Origin: Ceratopteris richardii
Lineage: Eukaryota > Streptophyta > Polypodiopsida > Polypodiales > Pteridaceae
NCBI GenBank assembly: GCA_020310875.1
Contig: CM035428.1
Coordinates: 103,602,161-103,666,160, forward strand
DNA length: 64,000 bases
Direction of reading: 5' to 3'
Notes under the pieces: model-generated
What the model was told of the DNA's origin: nothing
The model's input: the letters and a program-made list of their open reading frames with translations, nothing else
Database searches by the model: none
Made by a program: the position numbers and the translations under genes
Shown here: positions 1 through 13,290 of the stretch, in pieces
Layout of the letters: each line of letters begins with the position of its first letter
Position numbering within the stretch: the stretch's first letter is position 1

Positions 1-2
1 TT

Positions 3-1073
3 TCCGACCAACTTGGAAGCATTGGAGAGGTAATAGAAGAGGAACAAATCATTAGACAAATCATAAATGGAATCAAAGCAGATGACAAGTGGGAGTCATT
101 CACAACAGCCATGGATTTATACATGGATATGCATGTACCCGACCTCAACACACTCATGGGCCAACTCTTCACTCATGAAGCAAAGATTAGCAAAGGTGGT
201 GAGTCCTCAAGAGGTAATCAAACTTTTGCCTTATATTTCGATAAAGCTAAGGTCAAGGACAAGTCAAAGAATAGGAAGAATGAAGATGAAGGTAGCTCTT
301 TCCAGGCAAACTTTGCAGGTAGAGGAAGAGCTAGAGGAAGAGGCAGAGGTGGAAAGCAAGGCAGGGGGAGATTCCAATCATCTCAACCTTGCAACATATG
401 TGGCTTAACTAACCATACTACTGAAGAATGTTTCAGGAATCCAAGGAACTCAAGAGGAAGAGGATTCAATAGAGGTGGCTATGGATCAAATAGAGGCAGA
501 TACAATGGAGGCTACAACAACAACTACTACAACAACAATTACAACAACAACAACTATCAAGGTGGCCATAGAGGAAGAAGAGATTACAATAACTATGCAG
601 AGGACCAAAGTCAAGAAGATTCATTATTGATTATGAATCTATCAGTGAAGAAGGGTAAGGATGATGATCACATATTTTACATTGATTCGGGATGCTCGAA
701 CCATGTAGCAGGAAATGTGGCTTTACTTTCTGATTTGGAAGATCCTCATAACAAGCATGAAGTGCAGACAGGAAATGACACAAGGCACTCAGTGGAGAAG
801 ATAGGTAATGTGAAGACATCGGATGGGAATATGAACCTCTTAAGCAAAGTCTTGTATGTCCCTACAATTACCAAAAATTTAATAAGTGTTGGGCAAATTG
901 TTGAAAAAGGATTGCACGTTAGATTCGACCGATTTGGAGCATATGTTGAAGACCCAAGGCAAGGCTTTCGAAGGATTGCCAAAGGAGAAAAGACAGGAAG
1001 GCTTTTCATTTTTGAAGTGGATGATACAAAGAACATAGCTTTGTTTAGCTATGGATCTCAAACTCTAACATAG
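3..1073 (+). pseudogene. Copia element A: gag and protease region (5'-truncated by window)
   Basis: Ty1/copia gag-protease. The frame is already open at the window start, so the real start lies upstream. Seen: an Arg/Gly-rich stretch, one CCHC zinc knuckle (C-x2-C-x4-H-x4-C, bases 390-431), an Asn/Tyr-rich linker, then retropepsin motif YIDSGCSNH at about 678-704. Gag packages element RNA in cytoplasmic particles and the protease cleaves the polyprotein. The frame ends at a TAG (1071-1073) just before the integrase motif EIWHKRLAH, which continues in the same frame. An intact copia element would read straight through, so this is a nonsense lesion. Family call is firm; activity is excluded unless the stop is read through. 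Confidence 0.9.
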
Positions 1074-1964
1074 TTGGAGATATGGCACAAAAGGCTTGCT
1101 CACATTGGTGAGAGGACACTCAAACAAATTTGTAGGGACCAAAGTGTACTTGGTTTGCCTAATATCACAAGGCAACACATGATTTATAAGTGTGAAGCTT
1201 GTCAACTCGGCAAGGCTCATAGACAACCTTTCAATAAGAAAGGATATATGTATCAAAATCCTTTGGATCTAGTGCACACGGATGTGTGGGGTCCAAGTAA
1301 GGAGCCATCTATATCAGGCTCAAGATATTATGTGTCTTTCATAGATGATTGTAGCAGGTGGACCATTCTGTTTTTCATGAAGCACAAGGATGAAGTGTTT
1401 AATTGCTTTAAGAAGTATATTGCTCTTGTTGAAAACCAAACAGGTAGGACTTTGAAACGACTCAGATCAGATGGTGGAGGAGAATACTTCTCTTTTGAAT
1501 TTGATGCCTTCTTGCATGAAAGAGGCATTAAAAGGGAAGTCACTACAAGGTATACACCCGAACTCAATGGTGTAGCAGAGAGGAGGAACAGAGCTAGTGT
1601 CGAAGCAGCAAGGTCCATGCTCAAGGAAAAGGGATTGCCAAACTACCTATGGGCAGAGGCTATGTCTACAGCCACATATCTCATAAATAGACTTCCATCT
1701 AAGTCACTAGATGGAACCACTCCATATGAAGTGTTGAATGGAAGAAGACCTAGTCTAGAGCATTGCAAAATCTTTGGATGCTTAGCCTATGCTCACATTC
1801 CTTCTCAAGTAAGAGGGAAATTGGATCCCAAGGCAGAGAAGTGCGTATTTATTGGTTATGACCAAAACCAAAAAGGATATAGATTGTACAATCCAACCAA
1901 TAAAGGATTTTTTGTGAGTAGAGATGTAAAAACAAATCATGGTTTGATGATGACAGGAAAGTGA
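1074..1964 (+). pseudogene. Copia element A: integrase
   Basis: Integrase inserts element cDNA into the host genome. In the same frame as gag-protease after a TAG. Visible in order: H2C2 zinc finger (WHKRLAH ... CEACQLGK), then catalytic Asp in HTDVWGP, catalytic Asp in LRSDGGGEY, catalytic Glu in ELNGVAERR, and the GKLDPKAEKCVFIGY motif typical of copia integrase C-termini. Near 1930 the frame slips: the expected linker (roughly DDRKVKLPYDLDEDF) is in another frame until about 2035, where the original frame is regained. These are two compensating indels. Its closest relative in the window is the inverted integrase at 4640-5014 and 10744-11255. Confidence 0.9.
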
Positions 1965-1973
1965 AGCTGCCAT

Positions 1974-3782
1974 ATGACTTGGATGAAGATTTTCCATCAC
2001 TGCAACCAAAGGAGCCAAAGCAGATTGAAGAAAGATAATTCGGAGATTAACCTAGAAGACTTGGAAAGACTAAAGCTATGGAAGAACAAAGGTAAAGCAA
2101 AGATGCAGGATGCTACATATGGACCGGAGAGCTCACATCAACCACTTAGAAGGTCTTCGAGGGAGAAGAAGAAACCAGAGAGGTTTGGTTATGATACTTC
2201 TTTGGTCACGAAGCACTCAATCTACATTGCAAAGGATTCAACCAATGAAGAACCTACCACATTCGAAGAAGCACAAAGCAAGAAAGCTTGGAGAGATGCA
2301 ATGGATGAAGAAATGGAAGCCTTGAAGGAGAATGACACCTGGGAGCTTGTACCTAACAAGCCATCTATGAAGGTAATTGGATCTCGATGGATATACAAAA
2401 TCAAGAGGAATCCAGATGGAAGTATAAATAGACACAAAGCAAGGTTAGTTGCTAAAGGGTTTGCTCAAACCCATGGTATTGATTATGAGGAGACTTTCTC
2501 TCCTGTTGCAAAAATGCCTACAATTAGGGTTCTCATTAGTCTTGCTGCATCTAGAAATTGGAATCTTTATCAACTTGATGTAAAGAATGCTTTCTTGAAT
2601 GGATGGATTTTTGAGGAAGTGTATATGGCACAACCTCCTGGATATGAGGATGCACATCATCCTAACTATGTATGCAAACTAAATAAAGCTTTGTATGGAT
2701 TGAAGCAAGCTCCAAGAGCTTGGAATTTCAGATTGGTGACTTATTTGCAGGACCAAGGATTCAAAGCTAGCAAGGCGGATACCTCTTTGTTCATAAAGAG
2801 GAATGGAGCTGAAGTGATCTATTTATGTGTGTATGTTGATGATATTATTATCACAGGCAATGATCTTGAAGGAATCAAACAGGTAAAGAGTCAGATGAAG
2901 GAGGAGTTCAAAATAAGTGACCTCGGACCACTCACTTATTTTCTTGGATTGGAGTTGATCTACACAGATTCAGGTATATACATCACACAAAGGAAGTATG
3001 TGAATGACATGCTCGTCAAGTTCAAGATGGAAAATACCAAGTGTGCAGGTACACCTATGGAGCAAAATCATAAGCTTAGTGCTTATGAAGGAGAGCCAAT
3101 TGAAGACATCACAAGCTATCAAAGCTTGGTTGGAAGTTTGAACTATGCAACTCTCACAAGGGTGGATATATGCTATAGTGTTAGCATATTGACTCAATTT
3201 ATCCATAAGCCAAGAAGACCACATATGGAAGCGGCCAAGAGATTCCTCAAGTACCTAAAGGGGACCATGAATGAAGGTTTGTTTTATTCATATACTTCAG
3301 ATATTGAGCTAAAGGTCTACTCAGATGCAGATTGGGCCGGATCTAAAGATGATAGAAGAAGCACATCTGGGTATATATCATTTGCAGGTTCAAAAATCAT
3401 TTCTTGGTCATCGAAGAAGCAACCAACCGTGGCATTATCTTCTACTGAAGCAGAATATAGAGGTTTGGCTAATGCAACTCAAGAAATCATGTGGTTAAAG
3501 TCTTTGTACACAGATCTTGGACTTCATTCTTCAACACCTCACATTTTTGGTGACAACACAAGCTCACTACATCTAGCAGCTAATCAGGTATACCATGCTA
3601 AAACCAAGCATATTGAAGTCCACTACCATTATGTAAGGGAGAAGCTAATGAGCAAGGATATTCAACTATCCTATGTCTCTACAGATATGCAATGTGCAGA
3701 CATGTTGACTAAAGCTCTTGATGGTACAAAATTAAGTAGATTCAAGTTGATGATTGGCTTGCAGGAAATCAAGGACAATTGA
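1974..3782 (+). pseudogene. Copia element A: reverse transcriptase and RNase H
   Basis: About 600 codons without an internal stop. RT landmarks: [62 protein letters not shown] and the catalytic YVDD at 2832-2843. RNase H landmarks: YSDADWAGSKDDRRSTSG and ALSSTEAEYRGL, then KTKHIEVHYHYVRE near the end. RT copies element RNA to DNA and RNase H removes the template. The first ~20 residues shown by this frame are out of register with the family because of the upstream frame slip. The frame ends in QEIKDN, 32 bases before the polypurine tract, as expected. This is the least damaged pol domain in the copia cluster. Confidence 0.92.
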
Positions 3783-3814
3783 AGACTTATTTGAAGGTCA
3801 AGCATGTTAGGCTT

Positions 3815-3823
3815 GAGGGGGAG
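3815..3823 (+). promoter_or_regulatory. Polypurine tract of element A
   Basis: GAGGGGGAG immediately 5' of the LTR start. It would prime plus-strand DNA synthesis. The same context (AAGCTTGAGGGGGAG) recurs at 13273-13287, showing that the two elements are one family. Confidence 0.8.
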
Positions 3824-3824
3824 C

Positions 3825-4640
3825 TATTGGTGAATTTTACCCAAGCCTACATGCTTGATATATTTGATATCATCCTCATTTGTAAGTCACATGAGTAGTC
3901 ATGTGAACACCTCTTGTAAAAGAGTTCATTTTTATCTCTTGTAATTGAAAAAAAGAAAAAGGAAAAGGATGGCTTACCTCATGCATGATGTAAAAGCAAT
4001 TTCGTGGCTCTAACTACCAAAACCCATGACTTTTTGAGCTGAGGGAATATCTCCTAACTTTGGGGATCACTTTTAGGTGGAGCCATTCGAATTCGAATTT
4101 AAAACTCCCTCCAAGAATAGCTATAAAAGGAGCAAGAAGGAAGAGGCGATTGGAAAGCCTTGTACGTGATCACTTCATGTCATTTTGTAGAGATTGAAGA
4201 GCTTACTCCATAGTTCTATCATTCTACTCCCATTGTGCAAAGATTCATTGCCAATGTGGTTGTAATCATATATGAATTTATACATTTATCATCATCTACT
4301 TCTCTGTTTTGTTCTCTGTTATACTCACTTAGAGCAGTACCTTCAGAAGGTCATATCTCGAGTTCTACTGATCCTATTTCAAGGATTTGACATGCGTTGG
4401 ATAGATCTTACTGTCTAGTTTTTGCATATCAATTTTCAAGGTCATTGGGTTTATAGTTTTGGAGATATCTGCATTTACTGCTCACTGGTCTATCTCTGCA
4501 GAGCCCCGAGAATGGTGGGCATGTTCCAGAAATTGATGAAACTTGTTCTTAGTGCTCAATCCATCATTTGAAGTGTTTTAACTTGGATTGGGAAGCTTGC
4601 TAAGTCTATTTGCTATGCCCAACAAGAATTTTTCTAATTC
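3825..4640 (+). repeat. LTR of element A (right boundary approximate)
   Basis: Starts right after the polypurine tract with TATTGG (mutated from TGTTGG). It holds a TATA box (TATAAAAGG, 4122-4130) and AT-rich untranslated sequence. The right edge is not marked by a clear CA; recognisable inverted integrase begins at about 4640-4660, so the end is an estimate. It may be shared as the 5' LTR of the rearranged element downstream. No reading frame in it is convincing. Confidence 0.6.
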
Positions 4641-5014
4641 CTTCCATTCATACGGTCATCTTCAAAGCAATGCTTATTTTCATCAAACACTACATCTCAA
4701 GTTACTGTGGATCCGTTGGTGCTATGGGGATATATCCTATGACCCTTTTGATTCAAATCATATCCTATGAAGACACATTTCTCTGCCTTGGGATCAATTT
4801 TACCTTTGATTTTCAATGGTATATGTGCATATGCAATGCGTCCACATATTCTACAATGTTCCAACCTTGGTCTTGTTCCATTCTAAGCTTCATAAGGATT
4901 CATTCCTTCAAAAGACTTTGAGGGTAACCTATTTATGAGATAGGTGGTAGTAGATATTACCTCTATCCATAGATAATTGGGCAACTTCTTTTCATTTAGC
5001 ATTGACCTAGGTAC
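4640..5014 (-). pseudogene. Inverted copia integrase, C-terminal half
   Basis: Reading on the minus strand from 5014: the catalytic-core tail (RSMLNEKKLPNYLW, LINRLPSK), then KIDPKAEKCVFIGYD, ending near FEDDR. It is the continuation of the integrase on the minus strand at 10744-11255: element B was inserted between them and the reading frame resumes exactly across the 5-bp target duplication. Same family as element A. Degenerate, with stops near the end. Confidence 0.8.
5010..5014. repeat. Target site duplication of element B, left copy (GGTAC)
   Basis: GGTAC directly abuts the 5' LTR (TGTTGG at 5015) and recurs directly after the 3' LTR at 10739-10743. Five bases is the size copia integrases generate. 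Confidence 0.92.
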
Positions 5015-6200
<1,186 letters not shown>

Positions 6201-6202
6201 AG

Positions 6203-6214
6203 TGGTATCAGAGC
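6203..6214 (+). promoter_or_regulatory. Primer binding site of element B (initiator tRNA-Met)
   Basis: TGGTATCAGAGC two bases after the 5' LTR. This is complementary to the 3' end of plant initiator tRNA-Met, the standard primer for copia minus-strand synthesis. Confidence 0.9.
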
Positions 6215-6411
6215 AGAAAGTTTCTAGAGAGCAGAAGGCATCAATGGTACGAGAAGTTTTTGGAAAGTTTTCATTAAAGTTTGAAAGCTAAAGCATTCAA
6301 TGACACAAGACATCAAAAGATTACTTCAAAAGTATATTCATACACAAAGAACTCCAAAATTTATTACTCTTTAGCCTTTAAACTCACAGGTTGAAGCAGA
6401 AGCAAAGAATT

Positions 6412-7254
6412 ATGGCAGATCATATCTCCATTGATAAACTCGATAGAGATAATTATCCTGCATGGATAATGACAATGGAAGCCTTACTTATGAGTAAGGG
6501 TCTCATGGTGTATATAACAAGTGAAGAAGAGAAGCCAGTATTTGAAGATGAAAGCCGACCAAAGAAAGAGGAACTGGATGCTTTAAAGCATTGGCAGAAG
6601 AAGGATGCAAGTGCAAAGGCCTACATCTATAATACAATTTTAGATCATTTGCTACCAGACATTAGAGGATTGGATTCAACTGAAGATATATGGAATGCAC
6701 TAGAATATCATTTCCAAATTACTACCAAAGCAAGGAAGGCAACTCTATGGTCATAGTTTACTACATTCAAGAAGAAGCCAAGTCAAAGTATTAGTGATTA
6801 TGTCACTAAGATGAAGGATCTAGCAGATAGTCTTGGATCCACAGATGAAGATGTTGAAGGTCACAAATTGATTGCTTAATTGCTTGTAGGTTTGAGAGGA
6901 GATGAAAGGTGGAAACCTTTTGTCTCATCAACAAAACTTTCTTTGAATCATTATGTTCCAGATTTGAATCAATTGCTTGGTTTGATGCTCACATTTGAGC
7001 AAGACTTGAAGGGAGATGGAGATAAATGACAAAGTTATGCAATGTAAATGAAGAACAAGAAGAAGGGAGATAAAAAAATAAAGCAAAGGACGATGAGGAA
7101 TCGAGTTCTCAAGTTTATTATGCAAGAGGTAGAAGCACTAGCAAAAGAAGAGCAAGAGGTTTTGGAAGAGGAAGAGGTAATCAAAATAACAATAAGAAGG
7201 CTTGTTGGATCTATGGATTGAGTAATCATTTGGCTCATGATTGTTGGCATAATC
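6412..7254 (+). pseudogene. Element B: gag
   Basis: ATG at 6412 opens MADHISIDKLDRDNYPAW, the typical copia gag start (LDRDNYPAW). Later parts include the tail DLNQLLGLML near 6960 and an Arg/Gly-rich zinc knuckle near 7200-7250 in which the second Cys is Tyr (CWIYGLSNHLAHDCW). In-frame stops near 6757 and 6880 and a frameshift around 7030 break it. The leader between the primer site and this ATG is non-coding. Confidence 0.8.
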
Positions 7255-7469
7255 AGGAAGGATCAAATCAAAATCAGAATAACAATAGCAGAGGCGCAGG
7301 TGGAAGATATCAAAGTTATTCTCAGAGAGGTAGACAAAATCAAAGAGGAGGCTATCGAAGAGGTGGAGGAAGAAGTTGGGGACATAATCAATCCTACAAC
7401 ACCACCTACTACAATTATGCAAATGACACACACAATGAAACTCATTCATCATTGATGATGAATTCAATC

Positions 7470-8640
7470 AGCACATCAGATAAAGTTGATCTAAAGGTAT
7501 TTTACATTGACTCAAGATGTTCCAATCATTTGTCAAGAAACATAGAATTGATGTCAGAATTGGAAAAAGGCATTTCTAATCATACAATTCAAATAGGTGA
7601 TAATACAAAACATAGTGTACATTGAATTGGAAAAGTGAAATGCAAGAGTGGAGCACATTTTTTAACCAATGTTTTGTATGGTCCCACAATACCTAAAAAC
7701 TTGATTAGTGTGGGACAGATAGTTTAAAAAGGTTTTCAAGTCAGGTTTAGAAATTAAGGAGTATTTGTTGAAGATCCAGAGAATGGATATAATCATATTG
7801 TTTGTGATAAGAAAGAAGGTAGAATCTTTACTTTAAGAGTGCAAGGGAACATTAGTCAAGCTTTGCTCACACATGGTGAAGGAGTGATTACAGAACTTGA
7901 TCTCTGGCATAAGAGATTAGGTCATTTCAATGAAAGAGGAATTAAAGCTATGGTTGCAAATCAGTCTGTACTAGGATTACCAAATGTGCAAAGTCAACAT
8001 ATGATTTATAAATGTGAAGCATGTCAGATGGGAAAAGCGTAGAGGTTACCATTTCAGAAGAAAGGAATCAAACATGATGGAGTACTAGATCTCATTCATA
8101 CATATGTTTGGGGACCAACAAAAGAAGGATCTATCAGTGGCTCAAGGTATTATGTTCTTTTCATTGATGATGCTACAAGATGGATAACTCTCTATGTTTT
8201 GAAGGAAAGTTCAAAAGTGTTTGGAGCTTTCAAGCATTTTCATGCATATGCAGAGAGAGTCACAAGTCAAAAGCTTAAGAGACTGAGGTCTGATGGAGGG
8301 GGAGAATAGTTCTCCCAAGAGTTCAATGATTATCTTTGGAATGCAGGTATTAAGAGAGAAATAACTTGCAGGTATACACCACAACAAAATGGTACAGCTG
8401 AAAGAAGCAATAGGACTTTAATTGAGTTTGCTAGAGCTATGCTGAAGGAGAAGAATTGTCCAAATTATCTTTGGGCTGAGGTTGTAAATATAACTACATA
8501 TCTTGTGAATAGATTACCATGTACAGCTCTAAATGGAATGACACCATATGAAGCTTTGTGGGGTAAGAAACCAACATTAGATCATTGTAAAGTGTTTGGA
8601 TCAATTGCATATGCTTATGTGCAATCACAACAATCAAAGT
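7470..8640 (+). pseudogene. Element B: protease and integrase
   Basis: Protease motif reads FYIDSRCSNH (7500-7530): the glycine of D-S-G is Arg, which should inactivate it. The integrase zinc finger (LWHKRLGH ... CEACQMGKA) lies at 7900-8040, followed by HTYVWGP (catalytic Asp replaced by Tyr), LRSDGGGE and PQQNGTAERSNR, then CPNYLWAEV. Stops at 7623, 8041 and about 8308. The integrase C-terminal part is cut at about 8640 where the sequence jumps straight into mid-RT. Confidence 0.82.
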
Positions 8641-9540
8641 TTAAAAGCAAATCCAAGTCTTCTCATCAAAAGAACAAAGGAAGTTACAATCTACATTTGT
8701 ATTTATGTACATGACATTGTAATCACAAGTACTTCAGATGAAGGAATTAAGGAAGTAAAGAGATTACTTGAGAAAGAGCTCAAGATCAGTGATCTAGGAA
8801 AGCTATCATAGTTTCTTGGTATGGAACTCACTTGTACAGATAATGGCATAGATGTATCACAAGAAAGGTATCTTCTGAACCTATTGAAGAAGTTTGGTAT
8901 GGAAAATTGCAGAGAAGCTTCAACTGCACTTGAAGTTAATCACAAGCTCAGTAAATATGATGGTGCAGAATACAAAGATATGAGGAAGTATCAATCTCTT
9001 GTGGGTAGTTTGATTCATGCTACACTAACAAGACCTGATCTTAGTTATGCAATGGGAGTTCTATCACAATTCATGCATTGTTGGAAGGATTCAATTTGGA
9101 TTGCAAGTCAAAGAGTTCTCAGATATATCAAAGGAAATATAAAGGAAGGATTATATTATCCTTTTACTTCATATTTGAAGTTGAGAGCCTATAGTGACTT
9201 AGACTGGGCAGGTAATCAAGATGATAGAAGATCAACTCATTGCTACATGATATACATTGGTGATAAGCTTGTAAGTTGTTGTTCAAAGAAACAACATATA
9301 GTAGAATTATCATCAACTGAAGTTGAGTACAAAGGACTCGTAGAAGCAGCTAAGGAGGTCATATGCATGAAGACATTATTCAAAATTTGGGCATTAATCA
9401 AGGTATACCTACAATACATGGAGATAACATGAATTCACTTTATCTTGCAACAAATCCAATATTTCATGCAAGAACAAAACATATAGAGATACAGTATCAT
9501 TTCTTGAGAGAAAAAGTAATGGAGAAAGAAATTTAAGTGT
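8641..9540 (+). pseudogene. Element B: C-terminal RT and RNase H (RT N-terminus deleted)
   Basis: Begins at the strand before the catalytic turn, which reads YVHD instead of YVDD. Continues through LEKELKISDLGKLS, FLGMEL, LVGSLIHATLTRPDLSY, then RNase H (YSDLDWAGNQDDRRST, ELSSTEVEYKGL) and RTKHIEIQYHFLRE. The conserved N-terminal RT blocks ([29 protein letters not shown]) are missing, so a deletion joined integrase to mid-RT. Stop codon at 8810 and frameshifts near 8700 and 9400. Confidence 0.85.
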
Positions 9541-9688
9541 ACATTTCTACAAAGGATCAGATAGAAGACATAATGAAAAAGATCTTGGATGGTGCGGAGA
9601 CCAACAGATTCAAAAGTATGGCATGAGTAAAAAGAAAAGAAGAAGATATGAAGAAACAGAGAATGTCAATTAGTGATTGAGGGGGAGT

Positions 9689-10738
9689 TGTTGGAGAACC
9701 AATCACAAATTGGACATGAATTTGAAGGTCAAAGTCTAAAAAGAAAATCACATGCCTATGTGAAGGGACAATTTCACACATGCACTATATTTGTAAATTT
9801 GGACTTAACGTTAGTTCTAGAATTTTCAAAAGTCACGAGATTGAGAAAATCTATATAAGTTAGTTTCTAGTGAGATTGGGAGGGAGAGAGAGTTAGAGAG
9901 AATGTGAGAAAGAGAGATTTTGTAAGATTGAGAAATAGTCCGGCTTCTCTGAGTGAGAAACCACTTATAAAGTTTTTGAGTTTCCATAGTTATCAGAAGA
10001 AATGATAGAAGTTTTGTGTATGAGACTCTCTACTCCATCTTCATACTTTGCCTACCGTGTAATGTTCTCAAAAGTTCAAGTTTTTCAAGCAAGTTGATGC
10101 ATGGCGTTGAGATTGAGATGATAAGTCATTGATTTTATCTATCTATTTCAAATACTGCTATAAAGCTTTTCCAAATAGGAGGTTGTTGAACCAATTTGAT
10201 GCTTGGCATCGAGTTATAGTTGATATAACTTCTTATTTTCTATGCCTATGATTCACCTGATGATTTTGTGCCTGAGAGAGTGAGGTTTTATGTGGGAAGT
10301 CGATGCCCGACATCAAACTCTTGCTAAGAAGTGGACTTTTACTCATCAAGTCGATGCTAAGCATCAAATTTTCAGTATAAGAACATTCTTTTGGTTAAAA
10401 GAGGCAAGGTTTCCTATTTTGGTAGCTCATACAAGGGCATCTTGTGAAGGTAATAACTTGGTGTGTAATGCAAAGTTTTTGGCAAGTAATAGCTTGTTAG
10501 AACACTCTTTGTGTCTATTTTAATCCTAAAAGATCGTGGCAAAATAATATTTGTGCTAAGAGAAATAAGCAAAGCATTGAAGGTATGTCATTTGAGTGAC
10601 TGGAAATCTCTGAAGAAGCTAAGTTCTTAGTTTAGGCAATCATTTCTCAAAGTTTGGAGAAGCATTGAGTTAATGTTGACCATAGAGGTTTTCTAATGTG
10701 AGATTAATTCATTTCTTGTGATGTTTCATACATCAACA
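9689..10738 (+). repeat. 3' LTR of element B with preceding polypurine tract
   Basis: Polypurine tract GATTGAGGGGGAG at 9675-9687, then TGTTGGAGAACC; ends CATCAACA at 10738. TATATAAG at about 9852 is a candidate promoter. Colinear with the 5' LTR except for the AT tract. Confidence 0.92.
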
Positions 10739-10743
10739 GGTAC
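10739..10743. repeat. Target site duplication of element B, right copy (GGTAC)
   Basis: Identical to 5010-5014; see the left copy. Confidence 0.92.
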
Positions 10744-11255
10744 TTCCATAATGGTGATATTTCTTCTTTCTACTACCCGATTCTACTTAGATGTATATCT
10801 GGTAGTTATCACTCTTTTGATTCCCTTTTCTTGTAAGTAAGAATCAAACTCATGGGAGAAGTATTCTCCCCCTTCATCAGACCTTAGCCTCTTCCAATTT
10901 TCACCTATTTGATTTTCTACTAGTGCTATAAACGTTTTGAAATAAGTAAACACTCCATCTTTATGCTTCATAAAATATAGAACAGTCCATCTGCTACATC
11001 ATCAATGAAGGACACATGATACCTAGACCATGAGATACATGGTTCCTTGCTTGGTCCCCAAACATCAATGTGGAGAAGATCCAAGATGTCTACATTTATG
11101 TACCCCTTCTTTGTGAATGGTTGGCTATGAGATTTCCAAATTGACATGCATTGCATTTGTAAAGCATATGTTGCTTTGTAATGTTTGTGAAGAGAGATGG
11201 TGGATGCAATCCAAAGATGAGTTGGTGCTGCTACAACCAGCTTCACACCAGCCAA
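10744..11255 (-). pseudogene. Inverted copia integrase, N-terminal half
   Basis: Minus-strand integrase: zinc-finger tail (QPFTKKGY), DLLHIDVWGPSKEP, SFIDD, FKTFIALVENQIG, LRSDEGGEYFSHEFD and TTRYTS. It reads leftward and resumes at 5014 on the far side of element B. The upstream zinc-finger region (about 11130-11220) is frameshifted. Same family as element A. Its orientation is opposite to the RT that follows at 11400, although both appear to belong to one original element. Confidence 0.82.
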
Positions 11256-11399
11256 TTGAGACTTCAGAGATGATTAGAAGACCCTTTGAGCTTCCTAAAT
11301 CCACCAAAATATCAGCCAAGTACTTCGGAACATGTATCCCAAAAGTTTAAGTCAAGACAGACAAGTTGCGAAATGACTAGCTCCCAAAACTTGCTATTT

Positions 11400-13260
11400 T
11401 TGGACATACACCTGCTGGAAAAAATGAACAATGCTCTCAAATTGCCCTATGAATTGAAGAATGATTTTCCAACACTCTCAAGAAAAGATACACATACACT
11501 TGAAGAGTCAAGTGATTCATAGGATGATCAAAAGACACCCAGAAGGGACATCAACTCATGGAGCTTCAAAGGTATATCTAAGGTGAAAGAACTAAGATAT
11601 TAGCATAATCATCCCAACAAACTATCAGAAGATCTATATGGGAGAAAAAGAATCCAAAAAGTTATGGATATGACACCTCATTGGTAAGTACTCTATTTAC
11701 ATAGCTCATGACTTGAATTCAGAAGAGCCCTTATCTTATGAGCAAGCAAAGAGGAAATTAGAATGGAAGCACGCCATGGAAGTAGATATTGAGGCTTTGA
11801 GCAAAAACAACACTTGGGACATAGTTCCCAAGACATTAACCATGAAGGTCATCAGATCTAGAGGGATCTATAAGGTAAAGAAGAACTTCAATGGAACCAA
11901 TAATATGTACATGACTAGATTAGTGTCCAAGGGATATTCTTAGACCCAAGGGATTGATTATGAGGAGACTTTCTCTCCTATGGCAAAGATGCCTACAATC
12001 AGAGTACTCATGAGTATTGTAGCTACTAAGAAATGGAAGATATATCAGATGGATGTGAAGAATGCACTCCTCAATGGATGTATTTCAAAAGAGGTATATA
12101 TGGCTCAACCCCCTGTTTGTGAAGATTCACATTATCTTGAACATGTTTTCACATTAAGGAGAGACTTATCTTGACTAAAACAAGCTCCAAGAGCTTGAAA
12201 TCATAGACTTGTAACTTACTTGCAAGATAAAGGGTTTGTGGTGAACAAAGAAGATCCTTCACTATTTGTATTTGTTAAGAGATCACATGGATAAGGCATA
12301 TATATCTATGTATATGTAGATGAAATAATATTAATAGGTAATGATGTTGAAGGTATTAGAAGAATTAAACATCAAATGAAGGAAGAGTTCAAGATCAATG
12401 ATCTAGGGTAGCTCATTTACTTCTTGGATTGGAGGTAGTTTATCCAGAGCATGGTATGTATCTTTCTCATGAGAAGTACATCAAAGATATGCTAGAAAAG
12501 TTCAAAATGGAAAATGCTAAGGTTTCAGGTAAGCCTATGGATATAAATTCAAAGCTACATGTCCATGAACGTGAGATCATTGAAGATGTAACAAGGTGCC
12601 AAAGCTTAGTGAGAAGTCTCAACTATGCTACTCTCACTAGACTAGATATCAATTATAGTGTGAGTGTTTTGAGCTAGTTCAAGCATACACCTAGGAAGCT
12701 GCACATGGAGGAAGCCAAAAGGATTCTCAAGTACCTTAAAGGAACAACTAATGAAGGCCTATGATATTCATATACCTCTGATATAGGCATTAAGATTTTC
12801 TCTCATGTAGATTGAGTAGGATCAAAAGATGATAGGAGAAGTATGTTTTGTTATCTTCCATTTGCAAGTTCGAATCTCATTTCTTGGTCATCAAAGAAGA
12901 AACCTATTGTTGCTCTCTCATCTGCAAAGCTTAAATACAAAGGATTGGCTAATGCTACTCAGAAAGCATTGTGGATCAAGACATTAGACTCTGACTTAGG
13001 AGTAAAAACATCCATTCCTCACATATTTGTTGATAACATGAGTTCTTTTGCATTTTGCAAAAAATCTTATTTTTCATGCTAGGACCAACTACATTCAGGT
13101 CCATTATCGCTACGATATGATTACAAACAAGGAAATTGAGCTTTCATATATCGCAACTCAACAACAATGTGCAGACATGATGAATAAAAATTTGGATGGA
13201 GTGAAGCTTACCAAGTTCAAATCTATGACTAGAATTCAAGAGATTACAAAGTATTGAAGA
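11400..13260 (+). pseudogene. Element C: reverse transcriptase and RNase H, degenerate
   Basis: Plus-strand copia pol of the element A family. It begins at the integrase-RT linker (LPYELKNDFPTL, about 11440), exactly where the inverted integrase leaves off. Then [26 protein letters not shown], a Tyr-Val-Asp-Glu version of the YVDD box near 12317, LEVVYPEHGMYLSHEKYI, ATLTRLDINYSV and the RNase H tail. More than ten in-frame stops and several shifts; a polypurine tract follows at 13279-13287. The 3' LTR is cut off after a few bases by element D. Confidence 0.85.
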
Positions 13261-13278
13261 ATCAAGCATCTTAAGCTT

Positions 13279-13290
13279 GAGGGGGAGTTG
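13279..13290 (+). promoter_or_regulatory. Polypurine tract and LTR stub of element C
   Basis: GAGGGGGAG followed by TTG, then sequence switches to the minus-strand RT of element D within about three bases. The AAGCTTGAGGGGGAG context equals that of element A. Confidence 0.75.

Noticed and set aside
6203..6214. tRNA-like sequence TGGTATCAGAGC, also at 16280, 22512 and 29595
   Set aside because: Only the primer binding complement of the tRNA 3' end; no cloverleaf around it.
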